DNA from: Chara braunii
Taxonomy: Eukaryota; Streptophyta; Charophyceae; Charales; Characeae
DNA: 22,232 bases
Assembly: GCA_003427395.1 (NCBI GenBank)
Contig: BFEA01001014.1
Location: 111,318-133,549, forward strand
Direction of reading: 5' to 3'
Shown here piece by piece: positions 8,730-18,237 of the stretch; positions within the stretch are counted from its first letter, which is position 1, and each line of letters starts with the position of its first letter. The position numbers and the translations under genes were made by a program. Below the pieces are notes generated by a model, which was not told where the DNA came from, did not search any database, and was given only the letters and a program-made list of their open reading frames with translations.

Positions 8730-10247
8730 CTACCTTTCAAGCTGTGACTTCCCCTCTTTCCCTGTCCTGAGCTTCATGTAGCCACTGTTCCACCGGAGTC
8801 TCTGTCCCGGAAATGGCCCTCTTATGCTAGTATCATCGAGATCCTCAAGCTCAAATGTGTTCAGTCCCACCCGCTTGGCGATCCTGTAAGGCCCTTTGAA
8901 TCTTTTTCCCAGTTGCCCGGACCATGTGCTTTCAAGAGCCCAGTTCCTAACCAGCACCTTTTCCCCCACCTGGAGTGGTTCCTTCCGAATGTTCTTAACC
9001 TGGTTCCATCTTGCTTTATCCCTCATTCGGTTGTCTGCCACACAATTGACTACTTCCTCGAGTGCCTCCTCATTCCTGGCGACCTGCTGACAACGTGCGG
9101 TGATCAACTCTTTCGTGCTCAAGTGTGGATCGTCATCTAGCCTTTTCCAGGTAGGGACCAAAGCTTCTATCGAAAAATCGATCTCCCTTCCATACCAGAG
9201 TTCTGCTGGAATACATCCCGTTGTTCTTTTTGGAGTCATGTTCTCGGCGAAGACTGCCTGTTTGAGAAACCGTGGCCAACTTCCCAAATTATCTGCTGCC
9301 AACTTTGCGATTGTGTTCTTCAAAGTCCGGTGACCCCTTTCTACTAGTGCATTTGCCTCAGGATGGTAGGGCTCGGTGATCTTGATCGGTACACACAGTG
9401 TCTTAAGCCTGTTCAACACTTCCTGGTTAACGAATTTTGTCCCATTGTCTGCTATAAACCTACGCACGAAGGGGTGCCTTAGGTAGAAATCTTCCACACA
9501 GTCGGCCACCGCTTTCCCCGTCTTCTTCTTGAGGGTTATGGCTTCCACATAACCAATGAGATTATCCGTTGCATCCAAGATATATCTAAACCCATCCGTT
9601 GATACGGGCATAACCGCGAGGTCGAGGTGAACAGGGTGTCCGGGTCCTAGTACCCGGGTGGGTCTAAGGGGCTCATAAACTCGTACGGCGCTCCTGTCTT
9701 GACATATCAGACACGTTTGACAATACGTTGCGACCATGCCTGCCATCCCTGGCCAAAAGTACAACGGCACGATCTTTGCACGTGTCCCCTTGGACGACCG
9801 GTGACCTCCAGCTAGCCCGTCATGCATTGCCAAGATTACGTCCAGCTGCCTAGACCACCCGCAAACGAGATGCCTAGGTATCATCCCTTCCTCTTTCGTG
9901 AATAGGTGGCCATTTCTTAGGACATACTTTTTGACTTCCTCCCTTGCCTCGGGACTGACTTTCGTGGGTTGTTTGTTGCCTACAAGTAAGAGACCGATTT
10001 CTTTGAAGACGCCCTCGTACATCTGTATGAGGAAGAACTCCTGTTCTTTCTGATTCGTACCCTGCTCCTCCCGAGTGAGGTTGACTAGATACTGACACTC
10101 CTTCTGCGCCCAGGCTTCGGCCAACGTCATCACGGTGTCCTGTCCCCCCTCCACGGTCATTGCCATCAGTTCCTCTCTGGCCCCTACTTCTGCTCCCCAC
10201 GAGTCTTTTTCCTCTTTGCGCTTGACCGTGGTGACTGGTCCTTCCAT
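8730..10247 (-). CDS. Ty3/gypsy integrase with GPY/F domain
   Basis: An intact 505-codon ORF encoding the enzyme that inserts element cDNA into chromosomes. Residues 1-130 are the RNase H-integrase linker. The zinc-binding HHCC module is H142, H149, C179, C182, with the typical YFWPGM between. The catalytic triad is complete: D209 (VHLDL), D267 (IADNGTKF) and E303 (NALVERGHR), with exactly 35 residues between D267 and E303 (DD35E). The C-terminal GPY/F motif is at 450-454 (FKGPY), followed by a short basic tail; there is no chromodomain, so no histone-mark targeting is implied. It overlaps the end of the RNase H frame (10184-10247) in a different frame, so it was once part of a pol polyprotein. 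The start given is only the first in-frame ATG of the open stretch. It is the best-preserved part of the element. Confidence 0.93.
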   Translation of the reverse strand: MEGPVTTVKRKEEKDSWGAEVGAREELMAMTVEGGQDTVMTLAEAWAQKECQYLVNLTREEQGTNQKEQEFFLIQMYEGVFKEIGLLLVGNKQPTKVSPEAREEVKKYVLRNGHLFTKEEGMIPRHLVCGWSRQLDVILAMHDGLAGGHRSSKGTRAKIVPLYFWPGMAGMVATYCQTCLICQDRSAVRVYEPLRPTRVLGPGHPVHLDLAVMPVSTDGFRYILDATDNLIGYVEAITLKKKTGKAVADCVEDFYLRHPFVRRFIADNGTKFVNQEVLNRLKTLCVPIKITEPYHPEANALVERGHRTLKNTIAKLAADNLGSWPRFLKQAVFAENMTPKRTTGCIPAELWYGREIDFSIEALVPTWKRLDDDPHLSTKELITARCQQVARNEEALEEVVNCVADNRMRDKARWNQVKNIRKEPLQVGEKVLVRNWALESTWSGQLGKRFKGPYRIAKRVGLNTFELEDLDDTSIRGPFPGQRLRWNSGYMKLRTGKEGKSQLER

Positions 10248-11020
10248 GAGTTTGCAACCACTGCAGGTCCGCCCTTTTCCAAGGTCTGAATCAGCAACTG
10301 TCCTGTTGTAATTGCGGGATCTGCCATCTCATTATCCACGACAAGGGTCCCTCCTTCGTACTCCAGGAAGGCGTCAATTAGTTCTGCGTCCTCTACTCCT
10401 TCTGGCGTGATACAAACCCTTCTCAACCCATCTTCCCTATTTCGAAGCCCTGCAATTCGCTGAACCTTATAGTCCAATTGCCATATGAAGCCTATCCATC
10501 TGCCGACAGTAGGGTCTATGGGCTTGTAGTTCTTTAGGGCTCCGACAACGTTGGTGGGATTGATCCTTAGGATAAATCGCCTCCCGAACAGGTATGCCTG
10601 GAAGGTCTTAAGACAATGCAGAATTGCTAAGACCTCCTTCTTGAACTGCGAATACCGTCATTCTGCTGAATTCAGGGTCATACTTTCAAATCTGATTGGT
10701 CTTTCTTTGCCCTCCTCGCTTCTCTTTATCAATACTCCTCCCAATGCCAATGGTTCCCCATCTGTTTCTAAGATGAAGGGCCGTCCTACCTCGTCATTGA
10801 AACAGGGTGCTGCTAACGTGACCTGATCGGACGACAGGATGTCTTTCAGGGTCCCGGCTGCCTCTTCCCTATCCTCTGTCCAATCCATAGTCCCACCTTC
10901 CCTAATCATCGCGCGGATAGGCTCTGCTATCTTTGCGAATCCTTTGATGAAGATCCTCCAGAACCCAACCACCCCTAGGAAGGCCCGTACTTCCGTCGTG
11001 GGACGCAGGGGTGTCGGCAA
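10184..11020 (-). pseudogene. Retrotransposon RNase H, interrupted
   Basis: Continues in the frame of the RT ORF after a TAG at 11021-11023. The first part (LRPTTEVRAFLGVVGFWRIF) is the RT thumb/connection region. RNase H then starts at RPFILETDG, where the first catalytic Asp is kept, and SAE keeps the catalytic Glu. A TGA at 10658-10660 follows directly. The same frame stays open to 10184 with RYSQFKKEVLAILHCLKTF, then RINPTN, where families normally have Asp (D to N), and finally NREDGL with the last Asp kept. It removes the RNA template during cDNA synthesis in active elements. This copy has one stop and one lost catalytic residue, and its frame changes before integrase. Confidence 0.88.
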
Positions 11021-12151
11021 CTAGGAGATCTTATCCGTCTTTGCTGGGTCGGGTCTCCTCCCATAAGCTCCGCAACGAAATCCCAGTATGGTTACTTCCG
11101 GGACGGCCAGGATGCTCTTGGGTCCGCTTGCAGTAATATTGTAAACGAGGAAGCGCTGGAGTAGGTCCTTAATATCCTGCAGGTGGTCCCAAACAAACTT
11201 CCGTATGCCCGGTTCAACCTCCGTCTCGTCCTTGTACCTTGCGCCTTTTACGGGATTATCATCTATATACGGTTCACACTTTTCCGGAAACATATCCCCT
11301 GCAACGGCGAGCATCCTTCTTTGCGCCTCTGCTACCGCATTTGTAAAACCCATAGGGGTTACTTGCATCTGCAGCTGCCCTACGGGGGTGTGCATTGCGG
11401 TGTACGGTCTATCCCTCGCATCGAGCGGCAACTGATCATATCCTGAGTACAAGTTTACCAGGGAGTAAATACTCCGCCCCGCATGAGATTCTGCCAACAA
11501 GTCGGCCTGCGGAAGCGGGCCTGCGTCCCTGATTATTACCGCATTGAGCTTCTGCAGGTCCTGGATCCACCTTAGCGTCTTATTGGGCTTCCTGAACACG
11601 AACCACTTGTTCGCGTAGGGGGATGCGGTGGGTTCAGCCACGAAAGAATGTATCTTAGCTCTAAGCAGGTCGGTGACCTCCGCTGCTATCCCAAACTCAT
11701 AGGCGGGCCCTTTATCATTCCAACACTCGTGCTGTACGGTGTGGATCCTGACAGGGGGAACTAGCTTTGCATCCAATCGCCCTTTTTGATGATCGTTGAA
11801 AGCGAAAGCTAAATGAAACTCCTGGCATGCCTTTCTTATCAATTGAGTTTTTTCCGTTGTAAGAAACCCTTCCACTCCTATTTTCATGGTGTCTGCTACC
11901 TCATCTGGTATACGATGCCCTTCCGTTGCTCGCCTCTCCCTTATTACCCGCAAGATTTCCTCCTCCTTCTCCATGGCCTCTTCCTTTGACGTTTCTTCTA
12001 GGATCGAGACCGGCTTGGCCTTCTTCCCTACGGGTTTATACTTTCGCACACTACCTTCAGGGATCGTTCTCCTAAAAAATAAACCGTCGGGATTGGCCTT
12101 GCCACCTCCAAGACGCGGGGCTGGATGCTGACTAGCTTCCCATTCAGACAA
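11021..12151 (-). pseudogene. Retrotransposon reverse transcriptase, catalytic Asp lost
   Basis: A 376-codon open segment of pol. Residues 1-130 are the protease-RT linker. RT motifs: SPYANKWFVFRKPNKTLRWI and DLQKLN (178-203); motif A IYSLVNLYSGYDQ (228-240); QVTPMGFTNAVAEAQ (263-277); the YIDD box at 295-298 (11258-11269). Motif A normally carries a catalytic Asp where residue 233 is Asn (codon AAC at 11453-11455), so polymerisation should be abolished even though YIDD is intact. The ORF ends at a TAG in the thumb region and the same frame continues into RNase H. Its upstream end overlaps the protease frame at 12028-12151 in a different frame, pointing to an indel near 12090. The given start is not a biological start. 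Confidence 0.92.
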
Positions 12152-13122
12152 TAGCCCTTTCGAACCCCATCCTCAAATCTGGCAAGCGCTGCGAGGGCAA
12201 CCCCCACTTTGTGGTACCTGATGGCATTAACGAGTTGTAATAAATCTGGGATTTCAAGCACTACCTCCGACGTTTCGTTCCGGGCTTCCTTTGGTTTAGG
12301 CAGGCTGGCCCCAAGTTCGACTTGCGACTCTTTTTCTGCCACCATAACTTCCAGGGACTCGTCCTCTGGCCTCCTCTTCTTTACGGGCAAGCCCATCTTG
12401 ATCCAGTCCTTTTTACTAAAAGCCTCCACGATCATAATTTCTATCCTTTCCCTCATGCCTTCCATTCGTGCGAATGCCCCCTTTCGCGCACTTTCTTCGA
12501 ATGTTGGAGGCCAGGTTGCCAATTTGCCCTTCGGAGGGTCTCCTCCAGTTCCAAGAAGTCGGAGGAGTTCCCCGCCGCCGGTCACCGGGTCCTCTATGTC
12601 TACCATGTATGTGCCGTCGTGCAGATGCATTCCTACCATTTCCACATTGGCGCACCACGGTCTCCCGAGGATTACGTCGTGATCCATTTCTTCCATCACG
12701 GTCATCCGCTGAAAGGACCAGATGGATTCCCGGATTTCTGCCCTGACTGCACATTTGGTGACATACCCTGTAAAAGGAATTTTGCCACCTGCTCCCCGGA
12801 TACTCCCTGCTAGTTCCTTGTTTACCGTGCACCCCGTGACAGTTGCGAAATCCCGTCGTACAAGGGTGATTTCTGCTCCGCCGTCCACTAACGCGTCAAT
12901 GTGGTGAGTTCCGATTTGAACTTTAAGTTTCCCAACTAGTAATGCATGAAAGCTAAGCTTTGTCCCGGGTGGCGCCCTCATGACTTCGCCACCTTCACGA
13001 TCCGGTAGGCTTAGGCGGATGTCCACAAATACTTTCTCCAACTCTCCCAGACCCCCTGGAATGCTTTGGAGGTTGGAGACTCCTTGCGACGCCTCGGCCT
13101 CCTCCGTGTCCTGCTCTTGCAG
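12028..13122 (-). pseudogene. Retropepsin-like aspartic protease and linker
   Basis: Open from just after the TAA at 13123-13125 to 12028. The protease core is KVQIGTHHIDALVDGGAEIT, with the catalytic Asp at codon 12883-12885, then a VRRDF segment, and HDVILGRPW about 70 residues later, which matches the ILG flap-side motif of retroelement proteases. The active-site triplet reads D-G-G, where family A2 normally has D-S/T-G. The downstream 250 residues are a charged linker to RT. It would cut the gag-pol polyprotein. No native start exists: upstream it is in frame with the zinc-knuckle segment, separated by one stop. Whether DGG is a lesion or a lineage feature cannot be told from one copy. 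Confidence 0.85.
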
Positions 13123-13827
13123 TTAAGGGGCCTCCTCTACCTTTACGTGCTTACGCGCTAGCAACTGCCTGAGTCCTTTAAGCAGCCTTGGGCTGGCTTG
13201 CAGCATGGTCTTAAAAGACGTCGATACCATGGTACCCAGTGGCTTACTCAAGGTGCCATCGATTTGTGGCGAAGTGAGGATCGGAATTCGATACCTGAAC
13301 TTCTTTTTTGCGGCCGTAGCCTTGTCTACCGGTTCGTCCTCCCTTGGCTTCCCATAGACCTTCTCTTGTTTCGCGGCTTCGGTATCTTGCTGGCCCGCGC
13401 TAGTCCCTGCGAGTTCCTCCATTATTGTATCTTGGATAAACTTATTTTCTGCCCCGGTCCGGCGAATGGTAATATTTACCCTATCCTGGTCATTGCCCTC
13501 TAGGATAAAATTAGCCTGTGGTCCCCGTCCTCTTGGCTGGTCCCAGACAATCTCGGCTATTGGCTCTGCTTCTACGACATTTATCTCTAAGTTATTCAGG
13601 AGGATGACGGCTCGCCGCATCCCTCCTGGCGAGTTCCAATTAACACGCTCCCCACTGGGTCCGAGGATCTCGCCTTTGAGGGACCTACTGCACCTCTGCC
13701 GCTTGATATCGTGATTGAGTTTCGGACAGACCCGTACGAAATGCCCGATCATGGTGCAATACTTGCATTGTTCGTTGGTCGAGTCCCTCCTGCCAAACCC
13801 CCGGTTTGCTACAACTGCTGGAACCAC
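13123..13827 (-). pseudogene. Gag nucleocapsid segment with CCHC zinc knuckle
   Basis: 234 open codons. A canonical zinc knuckle C-x2-C-x4-H-x4-C is visible at residues 21-34 (CKYCTMIGHFVRVC, 13726-13767), the usual RNA-binding nucleocapsid module of gag. The rest is a charged region rich in Arg, Lys, Glu and Gln leading to the protease. The segment ends at a TAA (13123-13125), after which the same frame runs straight into the protease, so gag and pol were one continuous frame here. Its 5' end overlaps the upstream coiled-coil ORF by about 19 bp in another frame. Confidence 0.85.
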
Positions 13828-14105
13828 GACTTCTGGGGCGGGAGGGCAGGTCTGGACACTTGCACCTGCATTACTAACAGCGCATTTTCCATTCTGTCCA
13901 TCTTGCTATCAACCCCATGCACCCGTTCGTGCAGGCTCTCTATCCCCTTCTTGACCTTATCCCCTCTCNTCCCGGTCAGATCTATGACCTCCCCTTCCTT
14001 AAGTAGGGCTAGCGTCTCNGTAACCACTGTCTTTTCCGCAAGGTCTGCTACGGTGCTGAAGTCCATGTCTCTCGTGTATTCGAACTTACTAGTCTGCTGG
14101 TATGC
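13809..14105 (-). pseudogene. Gag coiled-coil segment with IDLT motif
   Basis: Lies in the same frame as the capsid segment, separated only by the TAA at 14106-14108. It contains EGEVIDLTG at 13974-13990, then a basic patch (DKVKKG), then a heptad-like amphipathic helix (IESLHERVHGVDSKMDRMEN) typical of an oligomerisation coiled coil. Two N's (near 13969 and 14019) leave two codons undefined. It ends at a TAG around 13809, where the reading shifts to the zinc-knuckle frame. No start of its own. Confidence 0.75.
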
Positions 14106-14546
14106 TTACAAAATCTTATCTTTATCGACTTCGGAAAACTGCCTGAGGAAGTATTTACTCATTATACGGTCCGTTACCCCGGGAATTCGCAGAGCCACTA
14201 ACGTGAATGCCCTTAGGAAATTATTGTAAGTCGCATAGTTTTTCCTCTGGACTGCAGCTAATTCGGCCTCTGTTGCCATTTTCTCCACCTTCAGGTATTT
14301 CCTCATGATCTCATTCCTGGTTTCTTTCCAAGATCCACTGGACGGGACGATGGCCATAATGTCCCTGACCAAGCTTAGTGACACGTGCTGCCCTAGGTGC
14401 TCCATCTTTTCCTCTTCCGTCCATTTTAGTTGGGCTGTTAGGTTCTCATAGTCTATTAGGAACTCCATCACCGGCTGCACTGGTCCCTTTCCCTTTCTTG
14501 CTTTCCCTCTGCTTCTCCCTGGTTTTGGGCGTTCCTTCTGGGTCAA
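14106..14546 (-). pseudogene. Gag capsid-like segment
   Basis: 146 open codons with a basic N-terminus (RPKPGRSRGKARKGKG), then an all-helical region containing NLTAQLKWTEEEKMEHLGQH, VSLSLVRDIMAIV and a Trp-Lys-Glu segment. This fits the retrotransposon gag (capsid) fold by position and style: helices with a conserved Trp, directly upstream of a zinc knuckle. The assignment rests on context more than on a diagnostic motif. The listed start is a TTG and is not meaningful; an in-frame TAG lies just upstream near 14555. Confidence 0.7.
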
Positions 14547-14584
14547 ACCATCCTAGCACTCTTTCCCTAAGGCTCTAGAGTCCG

Positions 14585-15166
14585 TCACACGCCCCTGTTA
14601 CTTTCGACGTGGCGGGCAGTCTGCGAGTGCCGCTGTCGATGGCGGGCATGTGTCATAGTGTTTTCCGTCCCTTCTGTCGGAGGGTCGTCCTTGTCCTTCC
14701 CCTTCTTGTTAGGCGTCCCCCTCTGGCTATTATCCTTTCCTTCATATCTGGCCTCGTCCTGAGTGGTCCTTTGCCCCTCTCGTGACCCTATGCCCTGGGG
14801 GTCCTCCTCATCCCCGACCATCATCTGCTCGATGAGCCTTGCCTTAAATTATGCAGTCCGCTTCTCTATCTCTGCTAGTTTGAGACGGGTATCTAAGACT
14901 TTCGTCTTTTCAGGCGTGGTTCCTGCTGAGTTCCGAGGGTTTGTTTTCAGGTCGTTTCCCCCTTCCCTGTTTTCCTGAGGTCCCCTTTTGCTACCCCTAG
15001 CTTTTTCGGAACTTTCTCCTGTTGAAATGTCTTTTCCATCTTCTCGGGTTCCTTCCGGTTTGGCTGACTCTCGATCCTTCACTGATCCCTCGTTTCGTTC
15101 CTCACCCCCATTCGTACCCTGGCTCCCCCTGCTCTTCTGATCATCGAACTCTTCTTCTATCACCAT
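14585..15166 (-). pseudogene. Hydrophilic gag N-terminal ORF, one internal stop
   Basis: Two open segments (15166-14849 and 14824-14585) lie in one frame and are split by a single TAA at 14849-14851. The translation is highly charged and Gly/Glu/Lys/Arg/Ser-rich, apparently disordered, with one helical stretch around the stop (TRLKLAEIEKR before, ARLIEQMM after). Position directly before the capsid segment suggests a gag N-terminal extension, but I see no family motif. It then changes frame before the capsid segment (14546). It starts 440 bp after the end of the fourth paralogue, and that gap (15167-15604) holds no feature I can support. Confidence 0.6.
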
Positions 15167-15604
15167 TCCCTTTACCTAGCCTGCACATGGACATTTTTTT
15201 TACGAAAAATGGCCGGATGTTCATAACTGTCCTAGTCCCGGCTCTAAAACCCGCCTATTCCCATGTTTTTTCCGTCTTATATCAATTGGTCTGACTCTCT
15301 TGACTTTCCTTTCCCAGGGCGTCCTTCAGGTTTTTCTCCCGCCGGCCTTGCTGCCATCGCTCGACATTTCTTTACTGCCGAGCTTAGGTTCTTAGGGCGG
15401 TGCCTGATTCCCTATCAGGCATGGCCCTTTTGGCTTATTGGCATCCACGTGCCTCAGAACTTTTGGAGCGGTGGTCTTCCTAGTTCCTTCCTGCCGCATC
15501 ATTGGGTCGGTCGGGACTCCAACCACTGCCCCTCTTTTGCTGACGGCCGCCTACTTATCTTAGTGCCCATCCTTTATTTCCCTACCTCTTCCTGATGCGT
15601 TTTC

Positions 15605-16429
15605 TCATGCTGGTCCCTCAGGCCTGCCCTGCTCATCCGGTTCCTCGAACAGGTCAGCCAACCCAGCAAGGTAATTTTCCCCCATTTCTATTTTCCTGAT
15701 AATTATTGGTTCATATTCTTCAAACAACAGGTGGGGCAATTCGAATATCAAGATCTCGAGTAATTCGAGTAGTTCCCAGGCCTGGTTTCCCCAGAACGGC
15801 TCATGTCTGACCGACACGTCATAAAACATGCCCGTTGTTTGCGGCCGGAAGAGGTGGATCCAGACCAGGGTCGAGTCCACCAAATCCCTTGCCCTCTTGA
15901 GACTGCCGAATACCAGGTCTACCATGAAGCGAGGCATTCGACACCTCAGCCCGGTCATTGGGGCCTTAAACTCTCGCGAACCTCCTATCTCCACCCGAGT
16001 CCTTAACCCCACATTCCTTCTTCCTCGCACTTCCTGGCCTACCCGGTTTAGTACTCTAGTAGCCCTCTGGAAGATTGGCAGCAACCCATGCCCTAGTGCC
16101 AACTCCGTCCCTAACATGTGTCACCCGAGCTCTGGAAGGTATACGGTCCCCGTTACCCTAAGATCGGTGTACAGATCGTTCCCCGGTCCCCTGTTAATTC
16201 TCATACCATCCCACAAACATTCCACCATCATAAACGTCTGACCTCTTCCCAGGGTCACGACTCTCCACTCGGTATCCAATCCTTGAATCATGTAGCTTGC
16301 TAGAAGCGACACCTCCCATCCATCTCCATTTTCCGTGGGTGGTCGCGGGTGCATGGGTCGTCGTGGCATCCGGGCGCGTCTCGTCGTCATTTTCGACTTA
16401 GAAGTCCCCTGCACACTTTTAAACAGCAC
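15605..16429 (-). pseudogene. Unrecognised tandem paralogue D
   Basis: 275 codons in one frame, ending 440 bp upstream of the gag-like ORF, with one internal TGA at 16121-16123. A better start than the first ATG is residue 14 (MTTRRAR, 16390), matching MARRR and MARW of copies C and A. All family blocks are present: GWEVSL; VTLGRG..FMMVECLW; VYLPELG-stop-HMLGTELALG; RCRMPRFMVDLVFGS; EPFWGNQAWELLELLE; IIIRKIEMGENYLAGLADLFEE. The stop falls exactly where B and C have Trp in S-E-x-G-W. No signal peptide, membrane segment or known enzyme motif is seen. Function unknown. Confidence 0.7.
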
Positions 16430-16563
16430 GCGAGTTTACTTATTCCACTTGGTCTTCAATTTTCCACCCGAACAACTCCCCGATCCCTAGCCTGATGCTT
16501 CTTTTCCCGTTTTATTTCTTTCCCCTCTCTTCGGCCCTATTACTGACCTGTTCCCTCCTCCAT

Positions 16564-17344
16564 CTACTCATACAATCGGTACAAATCATCTACGTATGCC
16601 ATCCCATGGTTTATTTCCCGCCGGACGACACCCCATAGGTCCTCACTTCCCACAACCGGAACCCTTGGCCTGGTACTAAACACAGCACGCAGGATGCACA
16701 GCACCTCGTACTTCTGCTCTCCGCTAAACGGTCCCATTTCTAAGAAAGGCCCGGTAGTATTCTCGATGTACCGCCACTTCTTCATATGTCAGGGTTGCGA
16801 GGTCGGCTACCGCTTGTCCAACAAGTTCCAGACCGCCCAGTTTTTCCAGCAGGAAGGGCGACAGCCTCATTCGTACAATTTCACGAGGCAATTCGAAACT
16901 CCCGACCATGGCTACCCTAAGGTCTGTCGTTACATCGTCAACCCCCGGATCTGCGAGCTCAAATCCCGTTCGCCATACTAACTGCCATGCCCCTTCAAAC
17001 ATGCTCAACGGGTCTTCTCCAGATGCCAGCCGAACTCCGAACTCCCTCCACCCATTTTCTGACACATACAATCGCCCTTCTGCCCGCACGTGCCCCCGTG
17101 GGTCCGGGTTCCATTCCCCATTCTCAGCCGCACGCCACTCAACTTTCGTCACCAAATAAACCATATTTTCCGCAAGCTCGATCCCGACCCAATCCGCCAC
17201 CTGGTGCCATCCCTCGCCTGTTGCCGGCAGGCAAACCTCTATCCCACCCGGTACTTCCCTAGGAGGTTCAATGCCCAAGGGGCGCTCCTCAAGGAACGTC
17301 CTTCTTCGTGCCATCGCGCGCTCGCCTTTCATCTCCCGGCTCAC
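16564..17344 (-). pseudogene. Unrecognised tandem paralogue C
   Basis: Open from 17344 to 16724 in one frame, then continued by 16785-16564 in another. The likely start is residue 11 (MARRRTFLEE, 17314). Blocks: GGIEVCLP; VYLVTKVEW; RLYVSENGWREFGVRLASGEDP; RMRLSPFLLEKLGG; after the frame change, EMGPFSGEQKYEVLCILRAVF; VVRREINHGMAYVDDLYRLYE. Alignment with the other copies puts the frame change near 16740, beside a short A-run, consistent with one inserted or missing base. The spacing of 120-175 bp to D and about 90 bp to B is that of a compact tandem array. Function unknown. Confidence 0.7.
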
Positions 17345-17435
17345 GATCCGTGATGAACCCTACAATGGCCAGACATCCGATTCCCTAATCTTAGCAATTT
17401 CGCCATATTTGTCTGGCTCCACAGTTTCTCTGCGC

Positions 17436-18115
17436 TTAGTCGGACCACAGTACTTCGAACAGTTTGAACACATCATCCACATAGCAAGGTGTTGCTGCTA
17501 CCTCACGACGGATTATGGCCTCCCTGGTTTTCGGGGCCATCTCCTGCCGGTCAATCCTTTCGATGTCCAAAATGATGAGGACCTCCCGGGCTCTATCGCC
17601 GTGGAAGGGCCCGTATTTCAAGGACGTCCTATAAAATTCCCCTGCCATCCATGTGCAATTCACGTGTATTCGCTCCATCGTGTCGGCTACCTCTGTTACA
17701 TGATCAAACCCCCAAACCAGTCCGCCACGAACTCGGGTACCCAGGTCTTGATTCGGGTACCGGGCGGTTTAAATTCCTTTCCTCCTCCCATCACGACTCT
17801 ACTGCTGACCGCATCCCATCCTTTGTTAGCAAAGCTTTCCCCCGCCTGCCGAGCCCTTGCCTCGGCATCCCCTAAGAGCCACATCGGGTTCTGTCCTGCC
17901 GCGACCGTCGTGCAGAATAGGTGCCAACCTCGTTCCGAGAGAACGATCGTCCCAACTGATTCCACCCTTCCTTCCGCAATCTCTTCCCATCCTTCCTCTT
18001 CCCTCAAAGGATTCCAGATACGCTCTACCCAAAGGTACGATAGTTCCGGCACAATCTCATACCCCCGCCAATCACATGTGGTCCCTTTCCATTCATTGCT
18101 CGGCGGTATTGACAT
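17436..18115 (-). pseudogene. Unrecognised tandem paralogue B
   Basis: Open from 18115 to 17696, then 17678-17436 in another frame. The frame is also open upstream of the first ATG for a few codons (RNEVEMSIPP), aligning with GIEVCLP of C, so the true start is probably near 18150 and is damaged or differs. Blocks: NEVEMSIPP; LSYLWVERIW; TIVLSERGWHLFCTTVAAGQNP; RIKTWVPEFVADWFGG; KYGPFHGDRAREVLIILDIE; AIIRREVAATPCYVDDVFKLFE. The frame change sits at a run of five C's on the + strand (about 17709-17713), a typical place for a one-base indel or a base-calling error. Function unknown. Confidence 0.7.
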
Positions 18116-18237
18116 CTCTACTTCGTTTCTAGTTCGTCTTGGTTCCCATGTGCAGTCTCATAATTCGAGTTCTCAGGCCATCGTTCCCTACCTGCACATA
18201 GCCGACAACCCGTTTTCCCCAGGTAAGCCCCCCCCCT

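Larger units (their letters stand above)
8730..15166 (-). mobile_element. Degenerate Ty3/gypsy LTR retrotransposon, gag-pol core
   Basis: The minus strand carries, in order, a hydrophilic gag N-terminus, capsid-like region, coiled coil, CCHC zinc knuckle, aspartic protease, reverse transcriptase, RNase H and integrase. The PR-RT-RH-IN order is diagnostic of Ty3/gypsy (Metaviridae) rather than Ty1/copia, where integrase precedes RT. The integrase ends in a GPY/F domain and no chromodomain follows. The core uses all three minus frames, with frame changes near 14550, 13820, 12100 and 10220, and in-frame stops at 14849, 14106, 13123, 11021 and 10658. It is therefore not competent as assembled. 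LTRs and primer-binding site were not found by eye; the element may extend down to about 5271 and up past 19107. Confidence 0.93.

Noticed and set aside
8730-8830. Chromodomain after the integrase
   Set aside because: Only a short basic tail follows the GPY/F motif; no chromodomain aromatic residues or length are present.
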